Assembly (NCBI GenBank): GCA_965221465.1
Contig: OZ244892.1
Span: 1,178,001-1,242,000, forward strand
DNA: 64,000 nt
From: Azophilus sp965221465
GTDB lineage: Bacteria > Pseudomonadota > Gammaproteobacteria > Pseudomonadales > Azotimanducaceae
Reading direction: 5' to 3'
Shown: positions 1 to 8,839 of the stretch, piece by piece
How positions within the stretch are numbered: position 1 is the stretch's first letter
How the letters are laid out: each line of letters begins with the position of its first letter
Notes under the pieces: generated by a model
Database searches by the model: none
What the model saw: the letters and a program-made list of their open reading frames with translations, nothing else
Told to the model about the DNA's origin: nothing
Made by a program: the position numbers and the translations under genes

Positions 1-1194
1 TTGCTGATCGACGAGATCGACTCGCTGGTGGGCGATACGCTGATCTCGGTGCTGCGGCAACTGCGGGCCGGCTACCACGAGCGTCCGGCCGCCTTTCCGC
101 AAAGCGTGATTCTTTGTGGGGTGCGTGACGTGCGCGACTACCGCATCAGGTCCGGTTCCACGCAGGAGATCGTAACCGGCGGCAGCGCCTTCAACGTCAA
201 GGCGGAGTCGCTGCGATTGGGCGACTTCGTCGAAGCCGATGTGTACTCGCTGCTCGGACAGCACACGGCCGAGACGGGGCAGGCGTTCACGGAAGACGCA
301 CTATCGGCAGTGTGGCGGCAAACGCAGGGCCAGCCGTGGCTCGTCAACGCGCTGGCCTACCAGGCCTGCGATCGGAACAAGGCCGCCCGGGACCGCTCGC
401 TGACCATCACCGAGGAGGCGATCCTGGAAGCGCAGGAGGAATTGATCCTGGGCCGTCAGACCCACCTGGATCAGTTGGCAGACAAGCTCGAAGAGCCGCG
501 CGTGCGACGCGTGGTCGAGCCGTTGCTGGCCGGGGGGGATGAACAGGAATTCAAGCTTCGCGACCTCGAATACGTGCGCGATCTGGGCTTGATCGCTCAC
601 GACAAGCCGGTGCGCGTTGCGAACCCGATCTACGCGGAGGTGATCCCGCGCGAACTCACGTTAGCGGTGCAGGAGGGCCTGGTACAGGAAACCGCCTGGT
701 ACGTGCGCGAGGACGGGGATCTGGACGTGGAGCGGTTGATGGCGGCATTTCAGCGGTTCTTCCGCGAGCATTCCGAGCACGCGCTCAGGCGGTTCGAATA
801 CCGGGAAGCGGCGGCGCAACTCCTGTTGCAGGCTTTCTTGCAGCGCATCGTGAACGGCGGGGGGCGCATCGAACGCGAGTACGCGCTCGGAAGTCGGCGC
901 ACGGACTTGCTCATTGTCTGGCCGGTCGGGAAGACCGCTACAGTGACCTCGACCGGCGGCGAAGCGGCAGCCCCGCCCCGTCGCCATGTGATCGAGTGCA
1001 AGTTGCTGCGCTCGAGTCTCGATGCGACCCTCTGCGAGGGCGTGGCGCAGACCCTGGACTACATGGACCGCTGCGCTGCGCAGTCCGGTCACCTGGTGGT
1101 ATTCGACCGCGACTCGGGCAAATCCTGGGAGGAGCGGATATTCCGGCGCGAGGAGACCCATGACGGCCGCGCGGTGACAGTCTGGGGTGCCTGA
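1..1194 (+). CDS. AAA ATPase with PD-(D/E)XK nuclease-like C-terminus (5' truncated)
   Basis: The gene enters from the left edge, so the N-terminus and Walker A are missing. The visible part opens with a Walker B-like LLIDEIDSL segment, followed by a helical region typical of AAA-family ATPases that are fused to a nuclease-like domain. Near residues 285-370 there is a PD-(D/E)XK pattern: an Asp in RRTDLLIVW, then the IECKLL strand carrying the E-x-K pair, then a conserved helix around TLDYMDRC. In this family such proteins are widespread but poorly characterised, and often sit in accessory regions. Whether this one cuts DNA cannot be told from sequence. The TTG at base 1 is an internal codon, not a start. 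The gene converges on the serine hydrolase downstream. Confidence 0.7.
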   Translation: MLIDEIDSLVGDTLISVLRQLRAGYHERPAAFPQSVILCGVRDVRDYRIRSGSTQEIVTGGSAFNVKAESLRLGDFVEADVYSLLGQHTAETGQAFTEDALSAVWRQTQGQPWLVNALAYQACDRNKAARDRSLTITEEAILEAQEELILGRQTHLDQLADKLEEPRVRRVVEPLLAGGDEQEFKLRDLEYVRDLGLIAHDKPVRVANPIYAEVIPRELTLAVQEGLVQETAWYVREDGDLDVERLMAAFQRFFREHSEHALRRFEYREAAAQLLLQAFLQRIVNGGGRIEREYALGSRRTDLLIVWPVGKTATVTSTGGEAAAPPRRHVIECKLLRSSLDATLCEGVAQTLDYMDRCAAQSGHLVVFDRDSGKSWEERIFRREETHDGRAVTVWGA

Positions 1195-1417
1195 GCGACG
1201 CTTTTCTGCACCCTGAAGAAGGGTGGGTGAGAGTAACCGTCAAGTACCGCGGCCCTGACTGCTTTGAACCTTGCCACGCTTTGCCGTGGTGTCAGTAGTT
1301 CAGGCCTCGGCGCACTGATCAAACCCGAAGCCATACACAGGTTCATCGTCATCCTCGCCGGAATCGCGGTCTGTATCGGACTCGCCCGGCTTAACGTGAT
1401 CTTTCCTCTATAGCAAG

Positions 1418-3355
1418 CTAGGGGTAATGCCACCCTAATGCGTGCCAATGGTTGAGATAAATCAGGAATGAGACGAACAACGCCATCGTTACCATGTGTA
1501 CCAACGGGCTCACCATCCCGGAGGGGCGACTTTTACCGGTTATGACTGTGACCATGTAAGACAGTGCTATGGCCAAGGCAAAAATCGGGAGTGCCAGCAG
1601 CCAGTTTGCGACTGCAGGGATCTCTTTTTGTAGTTCAGGCTCACTCAAGCTCGAGGCAAAGGCCACGCCAAAGTATGTAAATCCGGCACAGACCAGCGCA
1701 CACAGGCCTAACAGCAGATGACTGGCAAACGGCATCCTCGCGTCACCTCGAAAAGCGGCAATAGCAAGACCTAGGAGCAATACACCCAGACCACCCATGC
1801 CTGCAGTGAATAGCGTAAACGCACTCCGATTTGTTGCTTGCTTATCGAGCCATCCCAAGCGATACGCTGTTACGAAGGGAAAAGTGCCCAGATTGAGCAT
1901 TAGATCGCCATTCCAACCCGTCGAATAACCGATCAACTCGCCGGTCAGACGGTTTTGCCAGACGTTAGTGTCCTGCGTCGGCACATATTCACCGCCGCTC
2001 AAGGCCCCTCTGACAATAAGCGTGCCACGACCTGAATCCAGCACGCTGAACTCCGAAACCAACTGTAACAGTCGTTCTATGCTCGTGAAGGCCCAACGAT
2101 AAATTCGAAAGTCACCGGTATACTCTGAAAGGTTTTTTGCAGCGGATTGATCCGGTAGTGGTAGCGGTTCGAATCTGCTATCTGGAAAGAGATGACTGAC
2201 CAAAGCCCTCGTGAAGAAATCTCTGGCTTGCGGGCCGGGGGCCGACAAGAACACCACAAAAACACCCACCCCGTCTTCCAAAGAAAGGATCATGTCTGTG
2301 TGGTGCGTTCCGCCATCGCCACCATGCCCGACAAATCGCTTTTTACCCACGTCTTTTTCGGCAACCACGATCCCAATCCCTGGCATAGCCGCATGAGCTG
2401 ATTTGATGTCATAGAGACTGTTCATCGCGTTTGAGGATAAAATCCGCACCCCATTTTCGCCTACGCCGTCGTTCATCAGCATATACATCAATCGTGACAT
2501 ATCCGGCAGCGACGAAAGCACTCGTCCTGCGGGATACGTGCGGTGATTAAAGGTCTTTTCACCCGAGCCAGCCACCCCACTGCTGACGACGCCACCCTTC
2601 GCCACGTTTAAACCATCAGGGTCATCAACGTCCTGGATGTACGTGCTATACATTCCCAAGGGCTCGATCACCTGTTCACGCAAGAAAACCTGATAGGGTT
2701 GTCCGCTAGCTCTTTCAATGATGTAACCCAAAAGAGCGATGCCATAGTTGGAGTAGCTGGCATACGCGCCTGGCGGCGCGATCAATTCTGGATGAGTTGC
2801 TGCCAGGATTTCTCCCCACGGCCTGGGGTCGGGCGACAAACCGGCTCCTGTTGCCAACCAGCGCTCTTCAAAGCCAGCTTCATGTCGAGCAATGTCAACG
2901 AGCCTTATTGCTCTGCTGCTCTCAAACGTGGGCAATTCGAAGTCCAAATGGGCATTTGCTTCGTTCTCGAGGTTGAGAATGCCCATGTCTCGAGCACGCA
3001 ACAGCGCAATGGCAACGAATACCTTTGAAATCGACGCAATAGGAAATACCGACGAATCTGCACTCAACACCTGCGGCTGAACCAGATCAGTGTAGCCATA
3101 CGCGCGATTCGTCGTGCCGTCCGCTAACGATACAAGAGAGACTGCAATGCCTGGTGTCTGATGGACTTCAATCTGCCCTCTTGCCAATCCCTCGAGGTAG
3201 CTGTCGAGGACTAACCGGGGATCATCGCTCCCTTGCACATCTTCGGCGTAAGAGAAGCCCGACGCCCAGAGTAGAATCGGGAGGTAGATTGCATACCGGC
3301 GAATGTCAAGTAACCCACGGGTGAAGCATTGACTGCTCATCTGGTTGTTTATCAC
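1418..3355 (-). CDS. Serine hydrolase, beta-lactamase class C/PBP4* family, with C-terminal membrane helices
   Basis: The 645-residue protein has the three signatures of the class C beta-lactamase/esterase fold: S-x-x-K as SISK at about residues 108-111 (nucleophile Ser108), Y-x-N as YSN at about 201-203, and a late HGGDGG motif in place of KTG. A hydrophobic signal segment lies near residues 21-37, so the catalytic domain should be periplasmic. About four hydrophobic helices follow after residue 505. Family members are peptidases, esterases or penicillin-binding proteins, and the substrate here is unknown. Base composition is visibly lower in GC than every neighbour, which suggests recent acquisition. 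The ATG at 3355 is used, but the Met codon five residues downstream (MSSQ) is also possible. Confidence 0.85.
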   Translation of the reverse strand: MINNQMSSQCFTRGLLDIRRYAIYLPILLWASGFSYAEDVQGSDDPRLVLDSYLEGLARGQIEVHQTPGIAVSLVSLADGTTNRAYGYTDLVQPQVLSADSSVFPIASISKVFVAIALLRARDMGILNLENEANAHLDFELPTFESSRAIRLVDIARHEAGFEERWLATGAGLSPDPRPWGEILAATHPELIAPPGAYASYSNYGIALLGYIIERASGQPYQVFLREQVIEPLGMYSTYIQDVDDPDGLNVAKGGVVSSGVAGSGEKTFNHRTYPAGRVLSSLPDMSRLMYMLMNDGVGENGVRILSSNAMNSLYDIKSAHAAMPGIGIVVAEKDVGKKRFVGHGGDGGTHHTDMILSLEDGVGVFVVFLSAPGPQARDFFTRALVSHLFPDSRFEPLPLPDQSAAKNLSEYTGDFRIYRWAFTSIERLLQLVSEFSVLDSGRGTLIVRGALSGGEYVPTQDTNVWQNRLTGELIGYSTGWNGDLMLNLGTFPFVTAYRLGWLDKQATNRSAFTLFTAGMGGLGVLLLGLAIAAFRGDARMPFASHLLLGLCALVCAGFTYFGVAFASSLSEPELQKEIPAVANWLLALPIFALAIALSYMVTVITGKSRPSGMVSPLVHMVTMALFVSFLIYLNHWHALGWHYP

Positions 3356-3698
3356 CAGGTTTCAAGAATGAAATGGAGGCCATTATTCCTTCTGATCGCA
3401 GTACACACTTTAGCCGATTTGTGATCACATATCACTTCAGAGTCGAACCTCCTCGAGGAGACTCATGGAAGCAAACGACTTGAAGAGATTCTTGCATGCA
3501 CTGCAAATCAACCTTTCAAATGCTCACGACCGCGATCCTCTTGCCAACTCCATCATTGGTAGGCGCCCCGCCTCGCCACTTCCATAGAGGCGCTATCGGC
3601 GCTGCCATGCCGAAACTGCACCAATGACGACAACGGAGCGATTCCGTGGTTGCCGAAAGCAGTGCCCGGAGCTTGAATCCGGGCGTTCACAAGTGTAA
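3356..3698. other. Low-GC intergenic region
   Basis: This 343-bp stretch between the divergent serine hydrolase and TPR genes shares the hydrolase's lower GC content up to about 3560, then returns to the GC-rich background. It holds one small possible ORF (3465-3587). I see no tRNA, transposase remnant or convincing terminator. Promoters for both flanking genes should lie here but none stands out. Confidence 0.5.
3465..3587 (+). CDS. Possible 40-residue small ORF
   Basis: An ATG preceded by GAGGAG at an ideal four-base spacing opens a 40-codon ORF beginning MEANDLKRFLHALQ and ending at TAG. The first half would form an amphipathic helix. The last ten residues (RRPASPLP) look like chance GC-rich sequence. 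It resembles no family I recognise. The well-placed ribosome-binding site is the only positive evidence; it may be the broken start of a longer acquired gene. It lies in the same low-GC patch as the serine hydrolase. Confidence 0.25.
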   Translation: MEANDLKRFLHALQINLSNAHDRDPLANSIIGRRPASPLP

Positions 3699-4247
3699 AT
3701 GCATGTTATGAAACTCGTTCCGGCTTTCCTGCTGCTGCTGGCGTCGTTTCCGGCGCTCGGTTCCGAGACCTTGCTGCTCAACCGGTCTCCGGCCCAGGAC
3801 TGTTTTGTCGCCACGCGCAACGGCGGCGACCCCAGCGCGAGCGATATCGACAGCTGCACCATGGCCATCGAACACCAGATGCTGGTGCCGGACGACCTGG
3901 CCGCCACCTACTCGAACCGGGCCATCCTGCTGGCGCGCTCGGGAGACTACGCCGCGGCCCTGAAGGACCACAACCGGGCGCACAAGCTGTCGCCGGAACG
4001 GGCCAGCATCTACATCAATCGTTCCAATACGCTGGTGGCGATCAAGCGTTACGAGGATGCGCTTCAGGACCTGGACAATGCCATTGCCATCGCCGATGCC
4101 ACCTTGCCCATCGCCCACTACAACAGGGCGCTGATGTTCAAGACGCTCGGCGACACCGAAGCTGCGCGCGCCGATGCCGAGCGAGCGGCTGAACTCGCCC
4201 CGGAATCCGACGCCTACCGCCGCTTCATCAATGACCTCACGCGTTAA
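3699..4247 (+). CDS. Exported TPR-repeat protein
   Basis: The protein is about 180 residues with a clear signal peptide (hydrophobic LVPAFLLLLASFPALG, then cleavage near GSE). The mature part is made of TPR helix pairs: ATYSNRAILLARSGDYAAAL, SIYINRSNTLVAIKRYEDAL and AHYNRALMFKTLGDTEAA each show the W/Y-x-N-R-A spacing of the repeat. TPR domains bind other proteins, and the partner is unknown. It probably acts in the periplasm. The ATG at 3708 (MKLVP) is an equally good start and gives a cleaner signal peptide. Only 12 bases separate its stop from the malonyl-CoA synthetase start, so the two are likely co-transcribed. Confidence 0.8.
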   Translation: MHVMKLVPAFLLLLASFPALGSETLLLNRSPAQDCFVATRNGGDPSASDIDSCTMAIEHQMLVPDDLAATYSNRAILLARSGDYAAALKDHNRAHKLSPERASIYINRSNTLVAIKRYEDALQDLDNAIAIADATLPIAHYNRALMFKTLGDTEAARADAERAAELAPESDAYRRFINDLTR

Positions 4248-4259
4248 CCGCACCCATCC

Positions 4260-5789
4260 GTGAGTGGGAACCTCTTCGAGGAACTGAGGGCGGTGATTGC
4301 GGCTGCCACGGAAAGGGACTGCCTGCGCGTTCCCGGCCGCACCACCTGGTCGTACGGGGACCTGCTGCAAACGGCCGGGCGCATGGCGGCAGTGCTCCTC
4401 CGCTGCGGCATCGAGCCGGGTGAGCGCGTGCTGGCTCAAGTCGAAAAGAGCCCGGAAGCGGTGGCGCTGTATCTGGCGACGCTGCAGGTGGGCGGAATAT
4501 ACGTGCCCCTGAACACCGCCTATACGGGCGCCGAGGTGAGCTACTTTCTCGGTGATGCGGAACCGCGCCTGTTTGTCGCGCGTCCCGGCGCCGAGAACCC
4601 GCAGACGGCGGAACCCGGCGCTGAGAATACTGCCAATGCGGGTTCCGCGGAGATATTGACGCTTGGAACGGCGGGCGACGGCACGCTGGCCGAGGCGATT
4701 GCCGATGCCGAGCCGTTCGAATCGGTCGTTGCCCGGGATGCCGGCGACACGGCGGCGTTAGCCTACACGTCCGGTACCACCGGGCGTGCCAAGGGCGCCA
4801 TGCTCACCCACGCCAACCTGTCCTGCAACGCCCACGCGCTCCGGGCCTGCTGGGGCTGGCGCGACGACGATGTGCTGCTGCATGCCCTGCCGCTCTTTCA
4901 CGTTCACGGGCTCTTCATCGCCTTGCACTGTGCCCTGTTCGGAGGGACGCCGGTGATGTTGTTGCCGCACTTCGACGCCGGGCAAGTCATGTCGTGCCTT
5001 CCCGAAGCGACGGTGATGATGGGTGTGCCGACCTTCTACACCCGGCTTCTGAACCACCCGGACTTCGACGCTCGCCTTTGCGATGGCGTGCGGTTGTTCG
5101 TTTCCGGGTCGGCGCCGCTCACGCCACAGACGTTCCACGCCTGGGAGGCGGGGACGGGGCAGCGGATTCTCGAGCGCTACGGAATGTCCGAAACCATCGT
5201 CATCACGTCGAATCCCCTTGACGGTGCGCGGGTACCGGGAACCGTCGGATACGCGCTGCCCGGCGTCGCGGTGCGAGTCGTCGACGAGACGGGCAGGGAG
5301 GCGCCCCGCGGCAATGTGGGGACCATCGAAGTCCGCGGCGATAATGTCTTCAGCGGCTATTGGCAGCAGCCGGAAAAGACGGCGGCGGAATTCCGTGCGG
5401 ACGGGTTCTTCATTACCGGCGACCTCGGAACGATGGATGAGGAGGGCCGGGTCGCCATCGTCGGGCGGGGCCGGGACCTGATTGTCTCCGGGGGATACAA
5501 CGTCTACCCCAAGGAGGTGGAAACGGAGATCGATGCGCTGGAAGGAGTGGTCGAGTCGGCGGTGATCGGCGTACCGCACCCCGATTTCGGCGAGGGTGTG
5601 GTGGCCATCCTGGTGCCGGCAGGGCAACCCATCGCAAGTGAGGGGCTCCGAGAGGCGCTCGACAATCGGCTGGCGCGGTTCAAGCAGCCCAAGCGTGTCG
5701 TCAACGTTTCGGAACTGCCCCGCAATGCCATGGGGAAGGTGCAGAAAAACCGTTTGCGCGAGGACTACGCTGGTTTGTTCGGGGATTGA
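4260..5789 (+). CDS. matB: Malonyl-CoA synthetase (MatB-type acyl-CoA ligase)
   Basis: This 509-residue adenylate-forming ligase has the AMP-binding P-loop AYTSGTTGRAKG near residues 167-178, the HALPLFHVHG segment, the ERYGMSETIVITSNP adenine-binding motif and the C-terminal GRDLIVSGGYNVYPKEVE hinge. The RVPGTVGYALPGV segment, and the overall order of motifs, match MatB/ACSF3 enzymes, which join malonate (or methylmalonate) to CoA using ATP. Substrate assignment rests on family resemblance and not on a visible specificity residue alone. The start is GTG, with no strong ribosome-binding site, and the gene follows the TPR gene closely. It is of interest because a malonyl-CoA reductase gene lies at 48.9-52.6 kb in the same window. 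Confidence 0.8.
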   Translation: MSGNLFEELRAVIAAATERDCLRVPGRTTWSYGDLLQTAGRMAAVLLRCGIEPGERVLAQVEKSPEAVALYLATLQVGGIYVPLNTAYTGAEVSYFLGDAEPRLFVARPGAENPQTAEPGAENTANAGSAEILTLGTAGDGTLAEAIADAEPFESVVARDAGDTAALAYTSGTTGRAKGAMLTHANLSCNAHALRACWGWRDDDVLLHALPLFHVHGLFIALHCALFGGTPVMLLPHFDAGQVMSCLPEATVMMGVPTFYTRLLNHPDFDARLCDGVRLFVSGSAPLTPQTFHAWEAGTGQRILERYGMSETIVITSNPLDGARVPGTVGYALPGVAVRVVDETGREAPRGNVGTIEVRGDNVFSGYWQQPEKTAAEFRADGFFITGDLGTMDEEGRVAIVGRGRDLIVSGGYNVYPKEVETEIDALEGVVESAVIGVPHPDFGEGVVAILVPAGQPIASEGLREALDNRLARFKQPKRVVNVSELPRNAMGKVQKNRLREDYAGLFGD

Positions 5790-5890
5790 TACGCCTGTTT
5801 TGCCGAGGACGACACCGCTTGCGCTGAAATTTGTACCGGTGCGCGGCGCTCGACCGTAACCGTGGCGCCGGTCAGTGTGAACCGAGCCCG

Positions 5891-5946
5891 TGCGCACATC
5901 GGGGGGCGGCTGCTGGCCGCTGCAGAAAGTTGCTGGTGAATGCGGG
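5891..5946 (-). repeat. Dispersed repeat family 2, copy i
   Basis: Read on the minus strand this begins at the stop codon of the methyltransferase-like gene and runs CCCGCATTCACCAGCAACTT. It matches copy v (CCCGCATCAGTCACCAACTT) and, more loosely, the other family 2 copies. It is the most diverged copy after the first 25 bases. Confidence 0.55.
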
Positions 5947-6510
5947 TCAACCCCGCGTGCGGGCCAGCAGCAGTTCCAGGCGGTTGCCGGGCCGCAGCAC
6001 CGTGTGCTGAATTCGATATCCGGGCAGAGCCCTTTCGATATCGGATTGTGAGTGCGGGTGCGGAACGGTGCGTGCTTGCGGCTTGATCACGATTCGGTCG
6101 TGGTCGTCGATGCCGTAGCGAAACGCATCGAATGCCCAGGCCGGGGTATAGGCCGCGATCGCGTGAATCCGCGTTCCCGCATGCAGGTACCCGGAGATGT
6201 CCCGGGCGAAATCGTTCATCGCCTCGGTGCTCAGGTAGTTGAGGCTGTCCCAGAGCAGGCAGATGTCGAAGCAGAGGCCCCTGGCGCGGTCGGGCACGAT
6301 GTCGGAGAGGTCGGTGGCGATTCCCGAGGTCCACTCATTGATCGCGTCGACAATGCAGATGCGCGCCCAGTAACGATGATAGAAGGAAAAACTCTCGGGT
6401 ACCGCCGACCCGAGATCGAGGATGTTCAGGCGCTTCGCATGGTCGAAACCCCCGAATACCTTCGGCAGTACCTCGGTCGCCTCGTACCGGGTATCGAAGC
6501 CGGGCTTCAT
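5947..6510 (-). CDS. Putative class I SAM-dependent methyltransferase-like protein
   Basis: The 187-residue protein has an ILDLGSAVPES motif near residue 30, in the position of motif I of class I methyltransferases although it lacks the usual GxGxG. An acidic stretch follows (ICIVDAINEW), then FDICLLWDSLNYL, which matches the post-II region of the fold. This is enough to suggest a Rossmann methyltransferase-like fold but not a substrate, and the degenerate glycine loop leaves open that it no longer binds SAM. No neighbour suggests a pathway. A family 2 repeat abuts its stop codon. The ATG at 6510 has only a weak ribosome-binding site. Confidence 0.55.
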   Translation of the reverse strand: MKPGFDTRYEATEVLPKVFGGFDHAKRLNILDLGSAVPESFSFYHRYWARICIVDAINEWTSGIATDLSDIVPDRARGLCFDICLLWDSLNYLSTEAMNDFARDISGYLHAGTRIHAIAAYTPAWAFDAFRYGIDDHDRIVIKPQARTVPHPHSQSDIERALPGYRIQHTVLRPGNRLELLLARTRG

Positions 6511-6554
6511 TGCGGGTGCGGCGTTTGGAATGTGCAGGAATCTCCGTTGGCCGC

Positions 6555-7115
6555 TTACGATTTCGCGGCCGATTCGGATGCCGCTTCCCGTTTCGCAGTT
6601 GCCGGATTCCGTTCCGCCGGCTTCTGCGATTGCGAATCGGCGCCTTTCTCTTCCAACGGCATGTCGATCATGCCCTTGAACTTGCCGCCGTCCTCGAGCA
6701 CGACACGGGGCGCCGCAATGGTCCCTTGCACGCGTCCGGTAGCGGCGATGGTGACCTTTTCCAATCCCTCTATTTCACCATTGACGGCGCCTCGAATCAG
6801 GACGTGCCTGGCAGTGACGTTGCCTTCGAGGTGGCCGGATTCGTCAATGACCATGTCGTTGTCGTTGAGAACGACACTGCCCTCGACCTTCCCCTTCACC
6901 AGGACGTCTTCCTTGCTGGCGATGTCCCCCTTGACGCTCATGGTGGCGCCGATGGTGGCAACGGAACCGTCGGCGGCTCGCGGTGCGGGGGCGGGCACCG
7001 ATGCCGGTTGACGGGCCGCGTTCGGGTTGCTGCCTTCCGGTTCCGATTGACCGAACAGCCGGTTGCGGAGGTTGTCCGGCGTGGTCGATGCCTTCGTATC
7101 GCGCTTCTGATTCAT
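6555..7115 (-). CDS. Bactofilin (polymer-forming cytoskeletal protein)
   Basis: The central part, roughly residues 50-145 from the chosen start, is the right-handed beta-helix of bactofilins. It shows the periodic short-strand pattern seen in TIGATMSVKGDI, VLVKGKVEGSV, HLEGNVTARHVLIRG and GRVQGTIAAPRVV. Flanking tails are Ala/Pro- and Lys-rich and disordered, as is usual. Bactofilins self-assemble without nucleotides into membrane-associated filaments that guide cell shape, stalks or peptidoglycan enzymes; the role here is not shown. An in-frame ATG exists 33 bases upstream (7148), but MNQKRDTK with GGGATGG just before it is the better start. Confidence 0.85.
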   Translation of the reverse strand: MNQKRDTKASTTPDNLRNRLFGQSEPEGSNPNAARQPASVPAPAPRAADGSVATIGATMSVKGDIASKEDVLVKGKVEGSVVLNDNDMVIDESGHLEGNVTARHVLIRGAVNGEIEGLEKVTIAATGRVQGTIAAPRVVLEDGGKFKGMIDMPLEEKGADSQSQKPAERNPATAKREAASESAAKS

Positions 7116-7201
7116 GATCCCATCCCGAGTCGGTAGAGCAAACACCAACGTTTAGCCGGTTTGGCGGCGGCGGTCAAGTCTAGCCCGCATCCGTTCGCCA
7201 T

Positions 7202-8797
7202 TCAGCCACCGGCCAGGCCCCAGGGGGAGAACAGCCAGTATGTCGCGGCGACTGCGGCGATCAGCAATACGCAGGCCGGCCAGGTACCTCGCCAGGGCGT
7301 CATGTCCACCGGTGCGGGTTGCTCGTGGCCCGAAGGAGCGAGGCGTCCTCCCGGTCTTATCCGGCCGATCGACCAGACAATACCGAGTTCAGCGACGAAG
7401 AGAACCGCGTAGACGTGGATGAAATGCAGGCCCGTATCCCAGACGAACGTCACCAGGGCGTATGCGGGCAGGTGAAAGAGCACGGCGGCGATCGCCCCGG
7501 CCGCGGTCGCCCGGGGCATGCAGAAGGCGGCAACCACGACCGCGACGATCGGCACGTTGTAAAAGCCCGTGAACTTGCGCACCACCTGCCACAGGCCCTC
7601 CGGAGCGAACTGGAGCAGCGGCGCAATCGCAAACGACACCAGCGCGATGACGATGCTGACCGCGCGCGCCAATCGAATGGTCTCGGCATCGCCGGCTTCT
7701 CTCTCGAGCAACGGTCCGATGATGTCGATGCACACCAGGGTGGCGGCGCTGTTCACCAGCGAGTTGAAGGAACTGAATACCGCACCGAGCAGCACGGCCA
7801 GAAAGAAGCCGCCGAGCGCAGCCGGCAGCACGTCGGCGACCAGGCGCGGATAAGCCTGGTCCATGGAGCCGAGATCGTCGCCGTACAGGTGAAAGGCGAT
7901 GACGCCCGGCACCATCATGAAAAAGGGGATCAGGATCTTGAAGAACCCGGAAAGCAGCACGCCTTTCTGGCCCTCCGCCAGGCTCCGGGCGCCGAGGGTG
8001 CGCTGAATGACGTACTGGTTGGTGCCCCAGTAGAAGAGATTTGCGAGGATCATGCCGGTAAACAGGGTGCCGAACGGCGTGGGGTCGGTCGCGGAACCGA
8101 TGCCGTCGAGCTTGTGGGTGTGTTCGCTGGTGAGCGTCACGACGCCCGCGGCCAGGCTGCCGTCGCCGAGCTCGATCAGGCCGAGTACCGGCACCAGCAC
8201 GCCGATAACGAGCAGACCTGCGCCGTTCAGGGTGTCGGAGATGGCCACCGCCCGCAGGCCGCCCGCCACCGCGTAGAGCCCGCCGACGGCGCCGATGAGA
8301 AAGATGACGATGAGCAGCGCGGAGCCGTCGTCGACGCCGAGAAGCCCCGTCACGTCGAATAGCTGCAATACCGCCACGGATCCCGAATACAGGACGGAAG
8401 GAATCGTGACGAGCCCGTAGCCAAGCACGAAGAGCAACACGGAAAGGCGGCGCACCCGGTCGTCGAACCGTCTGCCGAGAAACTCGGGGAGGGTGGTGAA
8501 CCCGCCTTTCAGGTAGCGCGGCAGCAGTACCGTGGCCATGATCACCATGGCAAATACTGCCGTGACCTCCCACGCCATGCTCGAGAGATTGAATGCGTAG
8601 GCGGAGCCGTTCAGGCCGATCAATTGCTCGGCGGAAAGGTTGGTGAGCAGCAGGGAGCCGGCGATGAAGGTGCCGGTCAATCCGCGGCCGGCCAGGAAAT
8701 AACCCTGGGGGGTTCCGGCCTGGCCTCGGGTCTTCACATAGGAAACCCAGGCGACGAGCGCCATGAAGCCGATGCAGGATGCAAGGGTCGCGAGCAC
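7202..8797 (-). CDS. Sodium/solute symporter (SSS family, SGLT-like)
   Basis: The 531-residue integral membrane protein has about 13-14 hydrophobic helices and SSS-family signatures: GYFLAGRGLTGTFIAGSLLLTNLSAEQLIG near the N-terminus, LYAVAGGLRAVAISDTLNG, and FYWGTNQYVIQRTLGARSL, which is characteristic of the SGLT-type sugar/inositol branch. Members use the sodium gradient to import sugars, inositol, sialic acid or amino acids, so the substrate is not certain here. It follows sufE on the same strand at 42 bases but has no obvious link to Fe-S metabolism. No sugar-catabolic genes lie next to it. Confidence 0.88.
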   Translation of the reverse strand: MLATLASCIGFMALVAWVSYVKTRGQAGTPQGYFLAGRGLTGTFIAGSLLLTNLSAEQLIGLNGSAYAFNLSSMAWEVTAVFAMVIMATVLLPRYLKGGFTTLPEFLGRRFDDRVRRLSVLLFVLGYGLVTIPSVLYSGSVAVLQLFDVTGLLGVDDGSALLIVIFLIGAVGGLYAVAGGLRAVAISDTLNGAGLLVIGVLVPVLGLIELGDGSLAAGVVTLTSEHTHKLDGIGSATDPTPFGTLFTGMILANLFYWGTNQYVIQRTLGARSLAEGQKGVLLSGFFKILIPFFMMVPGVIAFHLYGDDLGSMDQAYPRLVADVLPAALGGFFLAVLLGAVFSSFNSLVNSAATLVCIDIIGPLLEREAGDAETIRLARAVSIVIALVSFAIAPLLQFAPEGLWQVVRKFTGFYNVPIVAVVVAAFCMPRATAAGAIAAVLFHLPAYALVTFVWDTGLHFIHVYAVLFVAELGIVWSIGRIRPGGRLAPSGHEQPAPVDMTPWRGTWPACVLLIAAVAATYWLFSPWGLAGG

Positions 8798-8839
8798 CTG
8801 TGGCCGGACGCCAGTGGGGCTCCGCCCCGGCCGGAGATG

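Noticed and set aside
1209..1225. CACCCT/AGGGTG hairpin as terminator after the first gene
   Set aside because: Six-base stem without a following T run on either strand.
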